64,000 bases of DNA from Alopecurus myosuroides (taxonomy: Eukaryota; Streptophyta; Magnoliopsida; Poales; Poaceae), in contig CM054063.1 of NCBI GenBank assembly GCA_028641055.1, positions 177,636,756 through 177,700,755 of the forward strand, given 5' to 3'. Both the position numbers and the translations under genes were made by a program. How positions within the stretch are numbered: position 1 is the stretch's first letter; every line of letters starts with the position of its first letter. Under the pieces are notes generated by a model that was given only the letters and a program-made list of their open reading frames with translations, ran no database searches and was not told where the DNA came from. Positions 47,912 through 58,326 of the stretch are shown piece after piece.

Positions 47912-48698
47912 TGTAACATCCCAAGTATGAAAACTTCCCTTAGAATGTTTGTTTCTTGTTTTATTAAAGTTTTGCATCATGTCATCATACTCATTCCTTG
48001 TTTACATTTGTTTTCCTTTTGTTTGCATCTGTTTTTATTTGTTTTCACAATGGAAATTCAAACAATATTTCAAATGCTTTGTTCATACTTGTTATGTTAC
48101 AACTCTCCAAATAAAAGGTTCAAATTAAACTTCCATTTGTTTCCATGAAAAATAAAAAGCTCAACTATTTATTTGTTCTTTAATAATCCACTTAATACAA
48201 ATTGCATTCAAAATTCAAATCACATGTTACAAACAGCACCCAACATGAACTTATGAAAATTACCAAAACATTCTAAACCTTTTGTTCCATTTAAACTATA
48301 GGATTCACCCTATTTAAACCTTGTTTTCAATATTTCACTAAATAATCAAATTCACCCAAATTTGAACCAAATTACAAACATCATTGTATTTTTTTGAAAA
48401 CAAAAGTTGGCATTTAGTTGCTATTATAATAACTAACTTAACCAAATTTTTTTCTAAATTTTTCTAACACCAAAACCTATCTATTTCTTCCTATTTTCTT
48501 TTCAGCAAAAAAAAACAGAAGGAAAAAAAAACAGGCAAACAAACGCACAGCGGAGGGGAGCAAGCACGGCCCAGCCCAATTTTCTTCCCCGCACGGCCCG
48601 GTACCCCTTCGCGATCCTCTTCTCCCTGTACGGCAGAGAATCGGCCGGAGCCACGTCGACGCCTCCGCGCGGGAACGGCCAGCAGCGCCCTGTAGCCC

Positions 48699-48706
48699 CT
48701 ATAAAG
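48699..48706 (+). promoter_or_regulatory. LTR TATA box
   Basis: ctataaag, followed after about 30 bases by pyrimidine-rich leader sequence. The identical box lies in the 3' LTR at 59112-59119. This would put the R region start near 48735 and leave about 3.6 kb of R plus U5. Confidence 0.6.
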
Positions 48707-50500
48707 CCTACCCTAGGCCCCCCGAGCTGCCCTAGCCAGCTACCATCCCTTCTCCCTCGATCTCCGCCGCCATTTTCCCTCTCTCTGCCACCTATCTCCT
48801 CCATCTCTGAACCTCACCGGCGCCACCCACTCTGAACCCATGGCGCTCGCCGCCGTTGCCGTGCTCCTCCACCCTAGCTGATCCCGGGAATCAGCTCCCC
48901 GTGTCCACCTCGCCCTTCTCGACACCTCCCCGACGCCAACCATCTGCTGGATCGCCGCTACCAAGCTCGTCGCTGTCGCCACCGTCGTTCTGCCCCGCGC
49001 CTACTTCCCCTTCTGTCCTCGAGGTGATCACCGTGCTCTCCCTCTCCTGTCCCCTCTCTGCATCCTGCACGCGCGCGCAACCACAGCGAGCCCAACGCAT
49101 CCATCCACCGCGAGTAACCGCGTAGCTCGCCGCCGGCCACCGTTCGTTCTCCGTCAGGTTCAGAAAAGGTGCAGGTTTTCGTCAGTTAAAAGTTCAGTTT
49201 AGTAACTGAACTATAACCTCACTGCATCGCGTATACTGACAAGCACACGTTCGCTACCGCAGCGGTAGCACACAGCGCACGCACGCGTTCGCTCGCGGGT
49301 TCGAGTCCCCTCTTCCGCAGGAAAAACCCCACATTTTTGCGAAGGGCACTGACAGGGTGGCCCCCCTGTCAGCTGCTGTGTGCGCGCTGCTGCCACGTTG
49401 GCCCCAGGGCCCACTGGCAGTGACCCAGTCTAGGTCACTGCACGGTGTAGAGCTATTTTCAGCTTTTCTTTCTTTCAGTTTAAGTCCTTTTCTTCACAGA
49501 TTAGTCCCTGTAAATAAAATGTTAATAACTTTTATTTCCTAAATCCAAATAATAAGAATAAAATATGTTTGTTGAACCAAATTTAATTATCTATCTATTT
49601 AAACCATTTGTATTCTGTTTTGAATAATTCAAATGCATTCAAATTTCAAATTCAAACAATTCATTTAAAATTTGATTAAATGCATAACTATTTCAAACTT
49701 AATTCAAATAACACAAATAAAATATGTTTTCCATGCTATTTTGAACCACCTTTTCAAATATAAATTTTGTTTCATGTTTTGATTAATTAAAATTGCTTAA
49801 ATAATTTAAACCTTGTTTAAATCATTTAAATTTGCTAAATTCATAACTTGCTCAAATTAAATTATTTGTGAACATGTAAAATATGTTTTCGAACTAGAAA
49901 AGTATAAACTTTTCAAATCTGAATTTCAATTTATGTTTTGAACAAATAAAATTCAAATAAAATTCATACTTGAATTTAATTCAATTAAAACTTGTTTAAT
50001 CTTGTTTAATTCATAATTAATTCATCCTAAATCCTTTTTCAATATTTGAAACATGTAAGCCACTTAAAATTTTGTGTTCTTTTCAAATATGAATTTTGTT
50101 ATTTGTTTTGAACAATTTAACTTGCTGAAAACAACAAATGCTTGTGTAACACCTTTAAGGAACCAAAATTTCTTAACTTAATAAATAAATTCCAAACTTG
50201 GTAAACCTTACTTCAAAATTGTTCTATTGTTGTTATTTTTCTGTTTTCCTTATCCATGCATCATACTAATCCACTTTCACCTGTTGGTTAGTTGTAAAAC
50301 AATTATTCCAACCTTAATTGATGGGCTTTTCATATGCAACTCAAATTGCATGTGGGTCCATTTAATCATGTTGTTACCATGTCAACTAGTTTATTTTGAT
50401 GCATCAATAAAATGGTCATGCATCATCCCATGATTGTGCATTATGCCATGTTATTGATTGTATGTCTCTTTGCGTTGTTTGTTTGCTTCTTCTCGAATAG

Positions 50501-51864
50501 ACGACGACGTTGAGACAGACGAGCTTTACGACACCCCTTCTGAGGAGTTAGCCCAGTAGCAGGCTGCTGAGTTTGCAGGCAAGTTATCACTCACATGAAC
50601 CACTGTGTTCCTTTCAACATAGGTTACCGATACTTTCCGTTGTCTATTTCTGCTAGCCATATGTATCGTTGCTTCTGTTACGAACCTATCACCTGTTACC
50701 CTTTAACCATGATATAGCCTCACCTCCACACCTATAACCCCATTGTTTGTTGCCCGTGTCTTACTAGCATGCTTAGGGTTGTTTCTGTTCGAGTCTGTTA
50801 CCCGTTACTTTCTGTTACTATATTTCTATTATGTTCTGGGGCTCGATGTTAAACAACAACCTGTTAATTCTGAGGTAACAATAATTTGCTGATAAGGCAC
50901 CGGCAGGAGGCCCGGCGTGGTTTTGAGGCCTGCTAGTGTCGACCCTAATTAGGAAAAGGGTCTTGTCTACTGATCCATGATGAGCGCACTATCCGCATGT
51001 GGGAAGCGTGTATGGGCGCCCCCCTCAATTTGATTCGATTCGCATCTCGTCCAAATCGCCACCACTTAGTTCGGACTTTCCATTTGATGCACTCATATGC
51101 AGGTACGAACCCGAGGCCAGGGTGGAATTTTTGTAGTCGGCATTTAGGGCGGCGTGGTCTTAGAGTGCTATGAGGGTCCCCTTTTCTTCGTGGGGCTCGA
51201 TTAGCCGCGCACGCACAGCACGTGGTGCTTTGGGCTTGATGCGAAGAAGAGTTGAGTTGTGTAGAGTGCCTCGCTTGGTGGGTTTGATTCCCGTCTGGCG
51301 GGATATTCTTACGTGTACGGCCAAATTGGTGCACCCCTGCAGGGATAAATCTTCTCGAGAAGCCGTGTTTTCCGCGGTTATGGTTAACTTGGTGAAAGTA
51401 CTGGCTAACAAGTACTCAGAACAACTTACACCTAACTAATGATAACTTGACTAGTAATAGCCTTATTGCCACAATAACTTGAACCATCATTAATCCAACT
51501 GTGTGAGTTATCCTCGGATTGCTTCTTTGGATAAGGGGCGAGATCCAGGATGGGTTTGTTTGGTGGTTAGTTATAGTTGGTTACGATACACTATCTTATC
51601 TTCTTTCTGTTAGCCGGAAGTTGTAGTATGTTCTGTAGTTGGTTAGAGCAGCCAGTTGCAGCATCTTTTATATCTCCTTTCTTCCGTTGAACCCAAAGCA
51701 TCTGTGCTTGGTGTTGACGGGTTACACTTTGGTGAACTGTGAGTCTTGCTTGCCAGTACGTTGTTGTACTGACCCCATTTGGGGCTGTGGTTTCCGCAGA
51801 CTACGCTTACGAGGATCCCCGTGACGGCTACTACGTGGAGTTTGACGAGGCTGCTGACGAGTAG
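50501..51864 (+). other. Possible spliced ORF within the LTR
   Basis: Two exon-like pieces: 50501-50578 (after a tag acceptor; ends at a GC-type donor, gcag|gcaagt) and 51800-51864 (after a tttccgcag acceptor; ends at TAG). Joined, they stay in frame and give an acidic peptide (DDVETDELYDTPSEELAQ, stop, ...AAEFADYAYEDPRDGYYVE) with one internal TAG at 50557-50559. The same pieces occur in the 3' LTR. No upstream exon or start was identified. Confidence 0.35.
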
Positions 51865-52339
51865 ATAGCGGACCCGAGCAGGATCCGAGACTACCTGGAT
51901 GGGCTCCGTTTTCCTTTCATTCCCGGCTTCTTAAGCCTATTTGGATTTGTCTGTACTCAGACCTTTTGAATGCTTCCGCTGAGATGTAATGATGATATGT
52001 TGGGACATGTGTCCTTTGGATGATTGTATTTGCTATCTCTGCTCTAGTGAGAGCTATTTGCAACTTATTTCTATTTATTTGTGTCTTAGAGATCTGTTGT
52101 GTTATCAGTTTGTTCAACGCCGTTGACGTACCATGTGTGTATGGTATGAAGTACGTTAATGGTAGTATCCTGATTTCTATGGGATGGTTTACGTAGACGA
52201 TGAACAGATAGGGGTTGGTTGTCACACATACGTGTGTTGGCCTACTCGTAAGAGATGCGGGTGCCGGTAAGCCCCGTAATCCAACCAACTACTGTTCAAC
52301 GGAGCTGCGAGTATCCTCTAGAAGTCCGGGTGCGACAAA

Positions 52340-52352
52340 TGGTATCAGAGCC
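52340..52352 (+). other. Primer-binding site of chromovirus
   Basis: tggtatcagagcc, two bases after the 5' LTR; tRNA-Met type. Confidence 0.9.
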
Positions 52353-52875
52353 TGTCTGCCTGTAGGATCCCTTTTACTGGTCGCAGTTGAGTCTAGAAAC
52401 TATTTTGTAGCTATATAGGAAAAATGAAACGTGAGAGTAGGAATTCTGCCATTTTTCTTCTTTCCCCACCCACCCACCCTTTTCTGGTAAGGAAGTGCAA
52501 CGTTGTTTTCCCTTCTCATCTAAACTTTCAAGTTAGGTTTTCACGTATCTTGGTTTCTCTAGGATAGTTATATCTACTAGACCATAGGAATGGAGGTGGT
52601 TGTGACATGATTTATCATGTTGCCTACTCACGATTGAGAACGGAGGCGTGTAAGCCCCGGAAGCAGATCCTCTATTCCTTAAGCAGTAGATATTGATCCT
52701 TTAGAAGCCCGGATGGGTTTTCCGTAGTACCTCAGGAGTTTTGGTCTCGTGTTTCCCGATGTTGCTTCGATATCCTGTTCTTCTCAACATCCTTTTCGTC
52801 CTTTGAAACCTTGTTGTTGCTTTCCACTTCAGTTCTCTACCGGCGTCTAATCAAAACTTCAACAATCATCTGCAG

Positions 52876-53690
52876 ATGGATCTCAGGTTCTACCCGCAGG
52901 TGGTTCGGATGACTCGTTGTGAGAGCACCGCCGGTTATCCGGAGATGCTGAGGGACATGGTCACTTATCTGGGGTTCCGTTGGGCACCAGAGTACCAGGT
53001 CTACGAGCAGCAGCGAGAGTTTGACCAGACCTACTACCAGGCTATCGTCTACATTCTGTCAGATGATGGATGAGCGTCGTCCACCGCTACGAGGCAGTAG
53101 GTTCCACAGTGGATATGGCCGTGCAGCAGGCAGCTTATGTGAGTCTCACCGTCCTTCGTGCTGACTACTGGGGGTTTGACGATTCCATCTATCGCCACAT
53201 CCCCCGTGGTTACATCACCTCGGAGGGAGCTCACTTCACTCTCTACGACAACTTGGATGTTTATGAGCATGATAGCTCCCGGCTGCACACCACCGCTCAG
53301 TTTGTGAGGCACAGTGACGCAGTTTCCCGCACACTTTCTCAGGAGTTGGCTTCAGTCAGGGAGCAGCTCTACCTCGCTTTGACTCGTCTGGCGACGTACA
53401 CCACAGACTTTGTTGGAGACGAGCGCTTTGCACGTTTCGAGCAGTCAGTTGGTCGTCCTCTGCCAGATGCTGGAGGTTACGAGCCGATCAGAGGTCCACT
53501 CCTCAACCTTGGTGCTGGATACACTGGGATTCCCCGCTTTGGAGCACAGGGAGCAGATGCTATGTACTTCATCACACCGAGAGTCGGGCTCAGACCACGT
53601 CAGATCTATGTGGATCGTCGTTCTACTTACTTTCATGGGCGTCCTCCTCACCGTACCTCTCGTCGTACTACTCACCGCCGTCCTGCGTGA
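52876..53690 (+). pseudogene. Extra ORF upstream of gag (about 270 residues), one frameshift
   Basis: Frame 1 (52876-53073) encodes 65 residues beginning MDLRFYPQVVRMTRC and with YLGFRWAPEYQVYEQQREFD. Frame 2 (53070-53690) continues with VVHRYEAVGSTVDMAVQQAAY and ends at TGA. The shift falls near 53064-53073 and looks like a single-base indel joining one ancestral ORF. The protein has no zinc knuckle and no gag, protease or polymerase motif. It is hydrophilic, with a Tyr/Arg-rich C-terminus and an RRTTHRR end. I do not recognise a domain. Similar hypothetical proteins are, from memory, frequent in cereal annotations. It lies 550 bases after the primer site and 210 bases before gag, so it would be the first ORF of a genomic transcript. 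Confidence 0.55.
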
Positions 53691-53899
53691 TGAGCATGGG
53701 AGTACCGATGTATCCGTTCTTAGCTATGTTTAGTTATCCTTTGGCATTCGAACCATTTATGGTGTGTTGGATATTCTGATGTATTTGAACATGTGATGAT
53801 GTACCTGTTGGTTATCTATTCATGCGTCGGAATAATCTCTCTTTCGGTTGCCAAGTCTATCCTTTTCTGTTGTTGTGCTAAAATGCATTTCCATTCAGG

Positions 53900-54820
53900 A
53901 TGCCGCCAACAAGGAACACCCCGCCTGAGCCACCGCCGATCACGGAGCTGTTGACTCAGATGACTCAGGTCGTGACGCAGATGGCCCAGTTCCAGGCTAA
54001 TCAGCACAACAACCAGACCGCTCCACGAGTCAGTATCAAGGAGTTTCTGAGTCTGGGACCGAGAGCTTTCGTGGCAACACGCGAGCGTCTGGATGCTGAT
54101 GACTAGATCCGTGAGATGACCAAGGCTCTGGACATTACTCACGTTGCTGAGGAAGACAAGGTCAAGTATGCCTCCTATCTGCTGAAGGGTCAGGCAGCTA
54201 CTTGGTGGGAGAACTACGAGACCATGAGAGCTGGCTACCCAATCACCTGGGGTTGTTTCAAGGAAGCTTTCCTGAAGCACCACATCCCAGATGGTCTCAT
54301 GGAAAGGATGCGTGAAGAGTTTTGCTCTCTCAAGCAAGGCAAGCTGGACGTCATTGGCGATCAGAGTGAGTTCAATCGCCTCGCTCGATACGCTGGTGAT
54401 GAGGTGTCCACTGAGGCTAAGAAGATGGCAAGGTTCCGCAGAGGTTTTAACCCGGAACTCAAGTACGCTCTCACCAACATCAAGACCAAAGACTTCGAGG
54501 AGCTCGTTAACACCGCGCTCAATGAAGAAAATGGGCGCAAGGCGTTCGAGGAGTCTCGCAAGCACTCGCGTGAGGGTGGTTCCTCCTCCAACATGACCAC
54601 CCCTCCGCAGAAGCGCCGCATCTGGGTGCCAAATGGTGCTGTCACTCGGCCTCCATATGCCCAAGCTTCTCCAGGCTTTGCTCCCCGCCCACCCAACCCA
54701 TCTCAGATGCATGGACAGAGGTTTGCAATGGGGCAGCCAAGGCCAGATCCTCCTCGTGTCGTCACTTGCTTCAAGTGCAAGCAGACGGGGCACTACGCTG
54801 ACAAGTGCACTCAGAGGTAG
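53900..54820 (+). pseudogene. Chromovirus gag (capsid and zinc knuckle)
   Basis: Begins MPPTRNTPPEPPPITELL. A TAG at 54104-54106 replaces a codon in the stretch DAD-D-stop-IREM, where relatives have Trp. The frame then continues through the gag domain (WWENYETMRAGYPITWGCFK, LKQGKLDVIGDQSEFNRLARYA) to a basic linker and one CCHC knuckle (CFKCKQTGHYADKC). A second TAG at 54818-54820 closes it, directly followed in the same frame by a Pro-rich linker and protease. So gag and pol were one reading frame, as in many Tekay-type elements, and both stops are secondary. A 325-codon open frame on the opposite strand here is a shadow. Confidence 0.85.
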
Positions 54821-57800
54821 CTACCTCCACCACCACCTCGTCCCAACACCAACCAGGCAATGGTGCGTGCTCCCCCGGCTAAAGCCTTCAACTCCAACAA
54901 CAGGCCTGTCGGTAGGACCGCGAGGGTGAATCATATCAAGGCCGACAAAGCTGAGGAAGCTACTGACGTCGTTCTCAGTACATTCCCCGTAAACTCTAAC
55001 CCAGCTAAAGTGTTGTTTGATACCGGAGCATCACATTCTTTCGTGTCAAAGATCTTTGCGACAGCAGTTAAAATCCCCTTTGTTGGTTTGGGTTCCCCGC
55101 TAGTAGTAAACTCCCCTGGAGCAACTATGCAAACTTCCAAGATCAGTCATGAGAATCAGATCCTAATTGGAGGCCACATATTCCTTGCTTCTCTCATACT
55201 GCTTGGCAATTCTGACATTGATGTCATTCTTGGCATGGATTGGTTGAAGGCCAATAAAGCTACGATTGACTGTGCTCGGAAGTCAATAACTCTGATCCAC
55301 CCTTCTGGCCAGATAGTCTATTCTCCAAATGAATCAAGTTCTGTTCAGCTGTACACCCTCGATGCAAAACCTCTACCTCTACTCGAAAATGTTCTGGTGG
55401 TTTGTGAATTCCCTGACGTCTTTCCAGAAGAGTTGCCAGGGATGCCTCCGGACAGAGCAGTTGAGTTCGTGATCGAGCTTGAACCAGGTACTGCTCCATT
55501 CTCTAAACATCCATACAAGATAGCTCCTCCTGAACTGAAACTGTTAAAGGAGAAAATCGATATGTACATGGAAAAAGGTTACATTCAACCTAGTTCCTCC
55601 TCTTGGGGTTTCCCAACTCTGTTCGTTGCGAAGAAGGATCACACAAAGAGACTCGTGGTTGACTATCGTCCTCTCAACGAGAAAACCATCAAAAACAAGT
55701 ATCCAATTCCTCGTATCGATGATCTTTTTGATCAACTTGCTGGAGCCTCAATATTCTCCAAGTTGGACTTGAGGATGGGTTACCATCAAATAAAGATCAG
55801 AAAGGAAGATATTCCAAAAACAGCCTTCACCACTCGCTACGGTCTATATGAATACACCGTCATGTCCTTTGGTCTCACCAATGCACCGGCGACATTCTCT
55901 CGACTCATGAATTCTGTCTTCCATGAATACCTCGACAAGTTCGTTGTGGTATATCTTGATGACATTCTAGTCTACTCAAAATCCGAGGAAGAGCATGAAG
56001 AACATCTTCGTCTCACTCTCATGAAACTTCGCGAGCATCGTCTATATGCCAAGTTCTCCAAATGTGAGTTCTGGATTCCAGAAGTTGTTTACCTAGGTCA
56101 TATCATCTCTGCCAAGGGCATAGCCATTGATCCAGAAAAGGTTAAGGCAATTGTTGATTGGAAACCTCCCAAGACGGTGAAGCAAGTAAGAAGTTTTCTT
56201 GGCTTGGCTAGCTATTGCCGTCGTTTCGTCCAAAACTTTTCCAAAATTGCTAAACCTCTCACTGATCTCACAAAGAAGGACAAGAAGTTCGTTTGGTCTA
56301 CACAATGTGATGAAAGTTTCAATCTCCTGAAGACTAAACTCACTTCCACCCCAGTTCTGGTTGGCCCAGATACTACCAAACCTTTCCAAATATTCTGCGA
56401 TGCATCTCTCCAAGGTCTAGGTGCAGTCCTTATGCAAGAACATCAAGTTGTGGCTTATGCTTCACGTCAGTTGAATGCACATGAGCAAAATTATCCCACT
56501 CATGACCTGTAACTTGCAGCAGTTGTGTTTGCCCTCAAGAAATGGAGGCAATACTTGTTGGGTAATCGCATTGAAATCTTTTCCGATCATAAGAGTCTGA
56601 AATACATCTTCACTCAACCAGATCTAAACCTCAGGCAATGGAGATGGATTGAAAATATTAAAGACTTTGATCTCACCATTTCTTACACTCCAGGCAAGGC
56701 TAATGTTATGGCCGATGCTCTCAGTCGCAAGTCATATTGCAATAATCTCATGATTATGGAAAGCCAACCTCCACTTCATGAAGAATTCCAGAAGCTCAAC
56801 CTTGGTCTTGTTCCTCAAGGCTATCTTGCTAGCTTGACAGCCAGTCCAACTCTCGAGGATAAGATTCGTTCTGAACAACTTCGTGATGCTGAAATCAAGA
56901 AGATGGTAGAACACATCAAAGAAGGCAAGGAGAAATTTAAGTCCTTCACAATTGATGACAAAGGAACTGTGTTCTTCGAAGGACGCATTGCAGTTCCTAA
57001 GATTCAAAGTCTCAAAGATGTTATTCTCAAGGAGGCTCATGAAACTCCTCTCTCCATCCACCCTGGAAGTACAAAGATGTACCAGGATCTTAAGACACTG
57101 TATTGGTGGCCTAGCATGAAACGTGAAATTGCTCAATACGTTTCTGAATGCGACGTTTGTCAACGTGTTAAGGCAGTCCATCAGAAAACAGCCGGTCTTC
57201 TCCAACCTCTGAAAATTCCTGAGTGGAAGTGGGACATGATTGAAATGGACTTCGTCACTGGTTTTCCAAAGTCCAAGAAGGGCAACGATGCAATCTTCGT
57301 TGTTATTGATCGTCTCACTAAAGTAGCTCACTTCTTTGCGGTCAAAGAAACAATCTCAGCTAGCCAGTTAGCAGAGCTCTACACAGCAAAGATTGTTCCT
57401 CTTCATGGTGTTCCATTGGAAATAAGCTCAGACCGTGGAAGAATATTCACTTCTCATTTCTGGAAAAGCTTTCAAGAAGCATTGGGCACCAAACTTTTGT
57501 TCAGCACAGCTTATCACCCTCAGTCTCAGGGGCAAGTCGAAAGAGTCAATGAGATTCTCGAGGATATGCTCAGAGCATGTGGTCTCTCCTTTGGCATGAA
57601 ATGGGAGGATTGCCTTCCATATGCTGAATTCTCCTACAACAACAGCTTCCAGGCAAGCCTAGGCATGGCACCATTTGAAGCTCTCTATGGCCGCAGATGC
57701 AGGAGTCCAATCAATTGGTCTGGAGCTGGTGAACGTTCACTCTTAGGCCCTGACATTGTTAAGAAACCGAAGAGAAAGTTCGCATCATTCGTGACAATCT

Positions 57801-58290
57801 CAAGATTGCTCAGTCTCGTCAGAAAAGCTACTATGACAGCAAGCACAGGGATATGATCTATGCACCTGGTGACAAGGCATATCTCCGTGTAACTCCCCTC
57901 AGAGGCACTCATCGTTTTGGTGTGAAAGGAAAGCTTGCACCAAGATACATTGGTCCTTTCAACATTCTCTCAAGGCGTGCGGAAAATGCCTATCGTCTTG
58001 AACTTCCAGAAAAACTATCCAAGGTGCACGATGTGTTTCACGTGTCACAGCTCAAGAGGTGTTTCAAAGATCCAGATCGTGCAGTTGATCATGATTCCAT
58101 TGAACTGCAAGATGATCTCTCTTATGAGGAGCACCTTGTTCGTATTCTCGATGAGACCGAGCGTAAGACTCGCAACAAGAGCACCAAGTTCTTGAAAGTG
58201 CAATGGTCGCATCATTCCGATAAAGAGGCAACGTGGGAGACCGAAGAGGATCTTCGCAAGAAGTATCCGGACCTTTTCTCTTCTCAGTAA
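54821..58290 (+). pseudogene. Chromovirus pol: PR, RT, RNase H, integrase, chromodomain
   Basis: In gag's frame: protease DTGASHS at 55019; RT with the YLDD catalytic box at 55952-55963; and RNase H ([12 protein letters not shown], about 56392), broken by a TAA at 56510-56512, where relatives have Glu in HDLELAAV. It continues with [12 protein letters not shown]. Integrase has its HHCC finger (57050-57160) and the D-D-E triad at 57248, 57431 and 57539. At about 57758-57772 one base is missing and the frame shifts. The C-terminus (57853-58290) holds the GDKAYLRVTPLRG segment and a chromodomain-like end (KVQWSHHSDKEATWETEEDL), which in the family targets integration to modified chromatin. All catalytic residues remain, but two in-frame interruptions block the full product. 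Confidence 0.9.
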
Positions 58291-58314
58291 GGAATCTCGG
58301 GGCGCGATTCCTTC

Positions 58315-58323
58315 AAGGGGGCG
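58315..58323 (+). other. Polypurine tract of chromovirus
   Basis: aagggggcg a few bases before the TGTAAC start of the 3' LTR; the usual primer for plus-strand synthesis. Confidence 0.75.
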
Positions 58324-58326
58324 TTT

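Larger units (their letters stand above)
47912..52337 (+). repeat. 5' LTR (4426 bp) of chromovirus
   Basis: TGTAACATCC to GGTGCGACA. Order: AT-rich U3 (47912-48540), a GC-rich promoter/leader block (48540-49160), a second AT-rich region (49500-50460), then a balanced region with exon-like pieces. A TATA box is at 48699-48706. It is collinear with the 3' LTR throughout. Confidence 0.95.

Noticed and set aside
48502..49140. Frames beginning MALAAV or Arg/Gly-rich minus frames in the LTR, repeated at 58906-59616
   Set aside because: GC-rich leader of the chromovirus LTR; the plus-strand ATG frame stops after about a dozen codons, and the repeats are just the two LTR copies.
53816..54793. 325-codon open frame on the minus strand
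   Set aside because: It lies exactly antisense to the chromovirus gag, has no recognisable domain, and its openness follows from gag codon composition.
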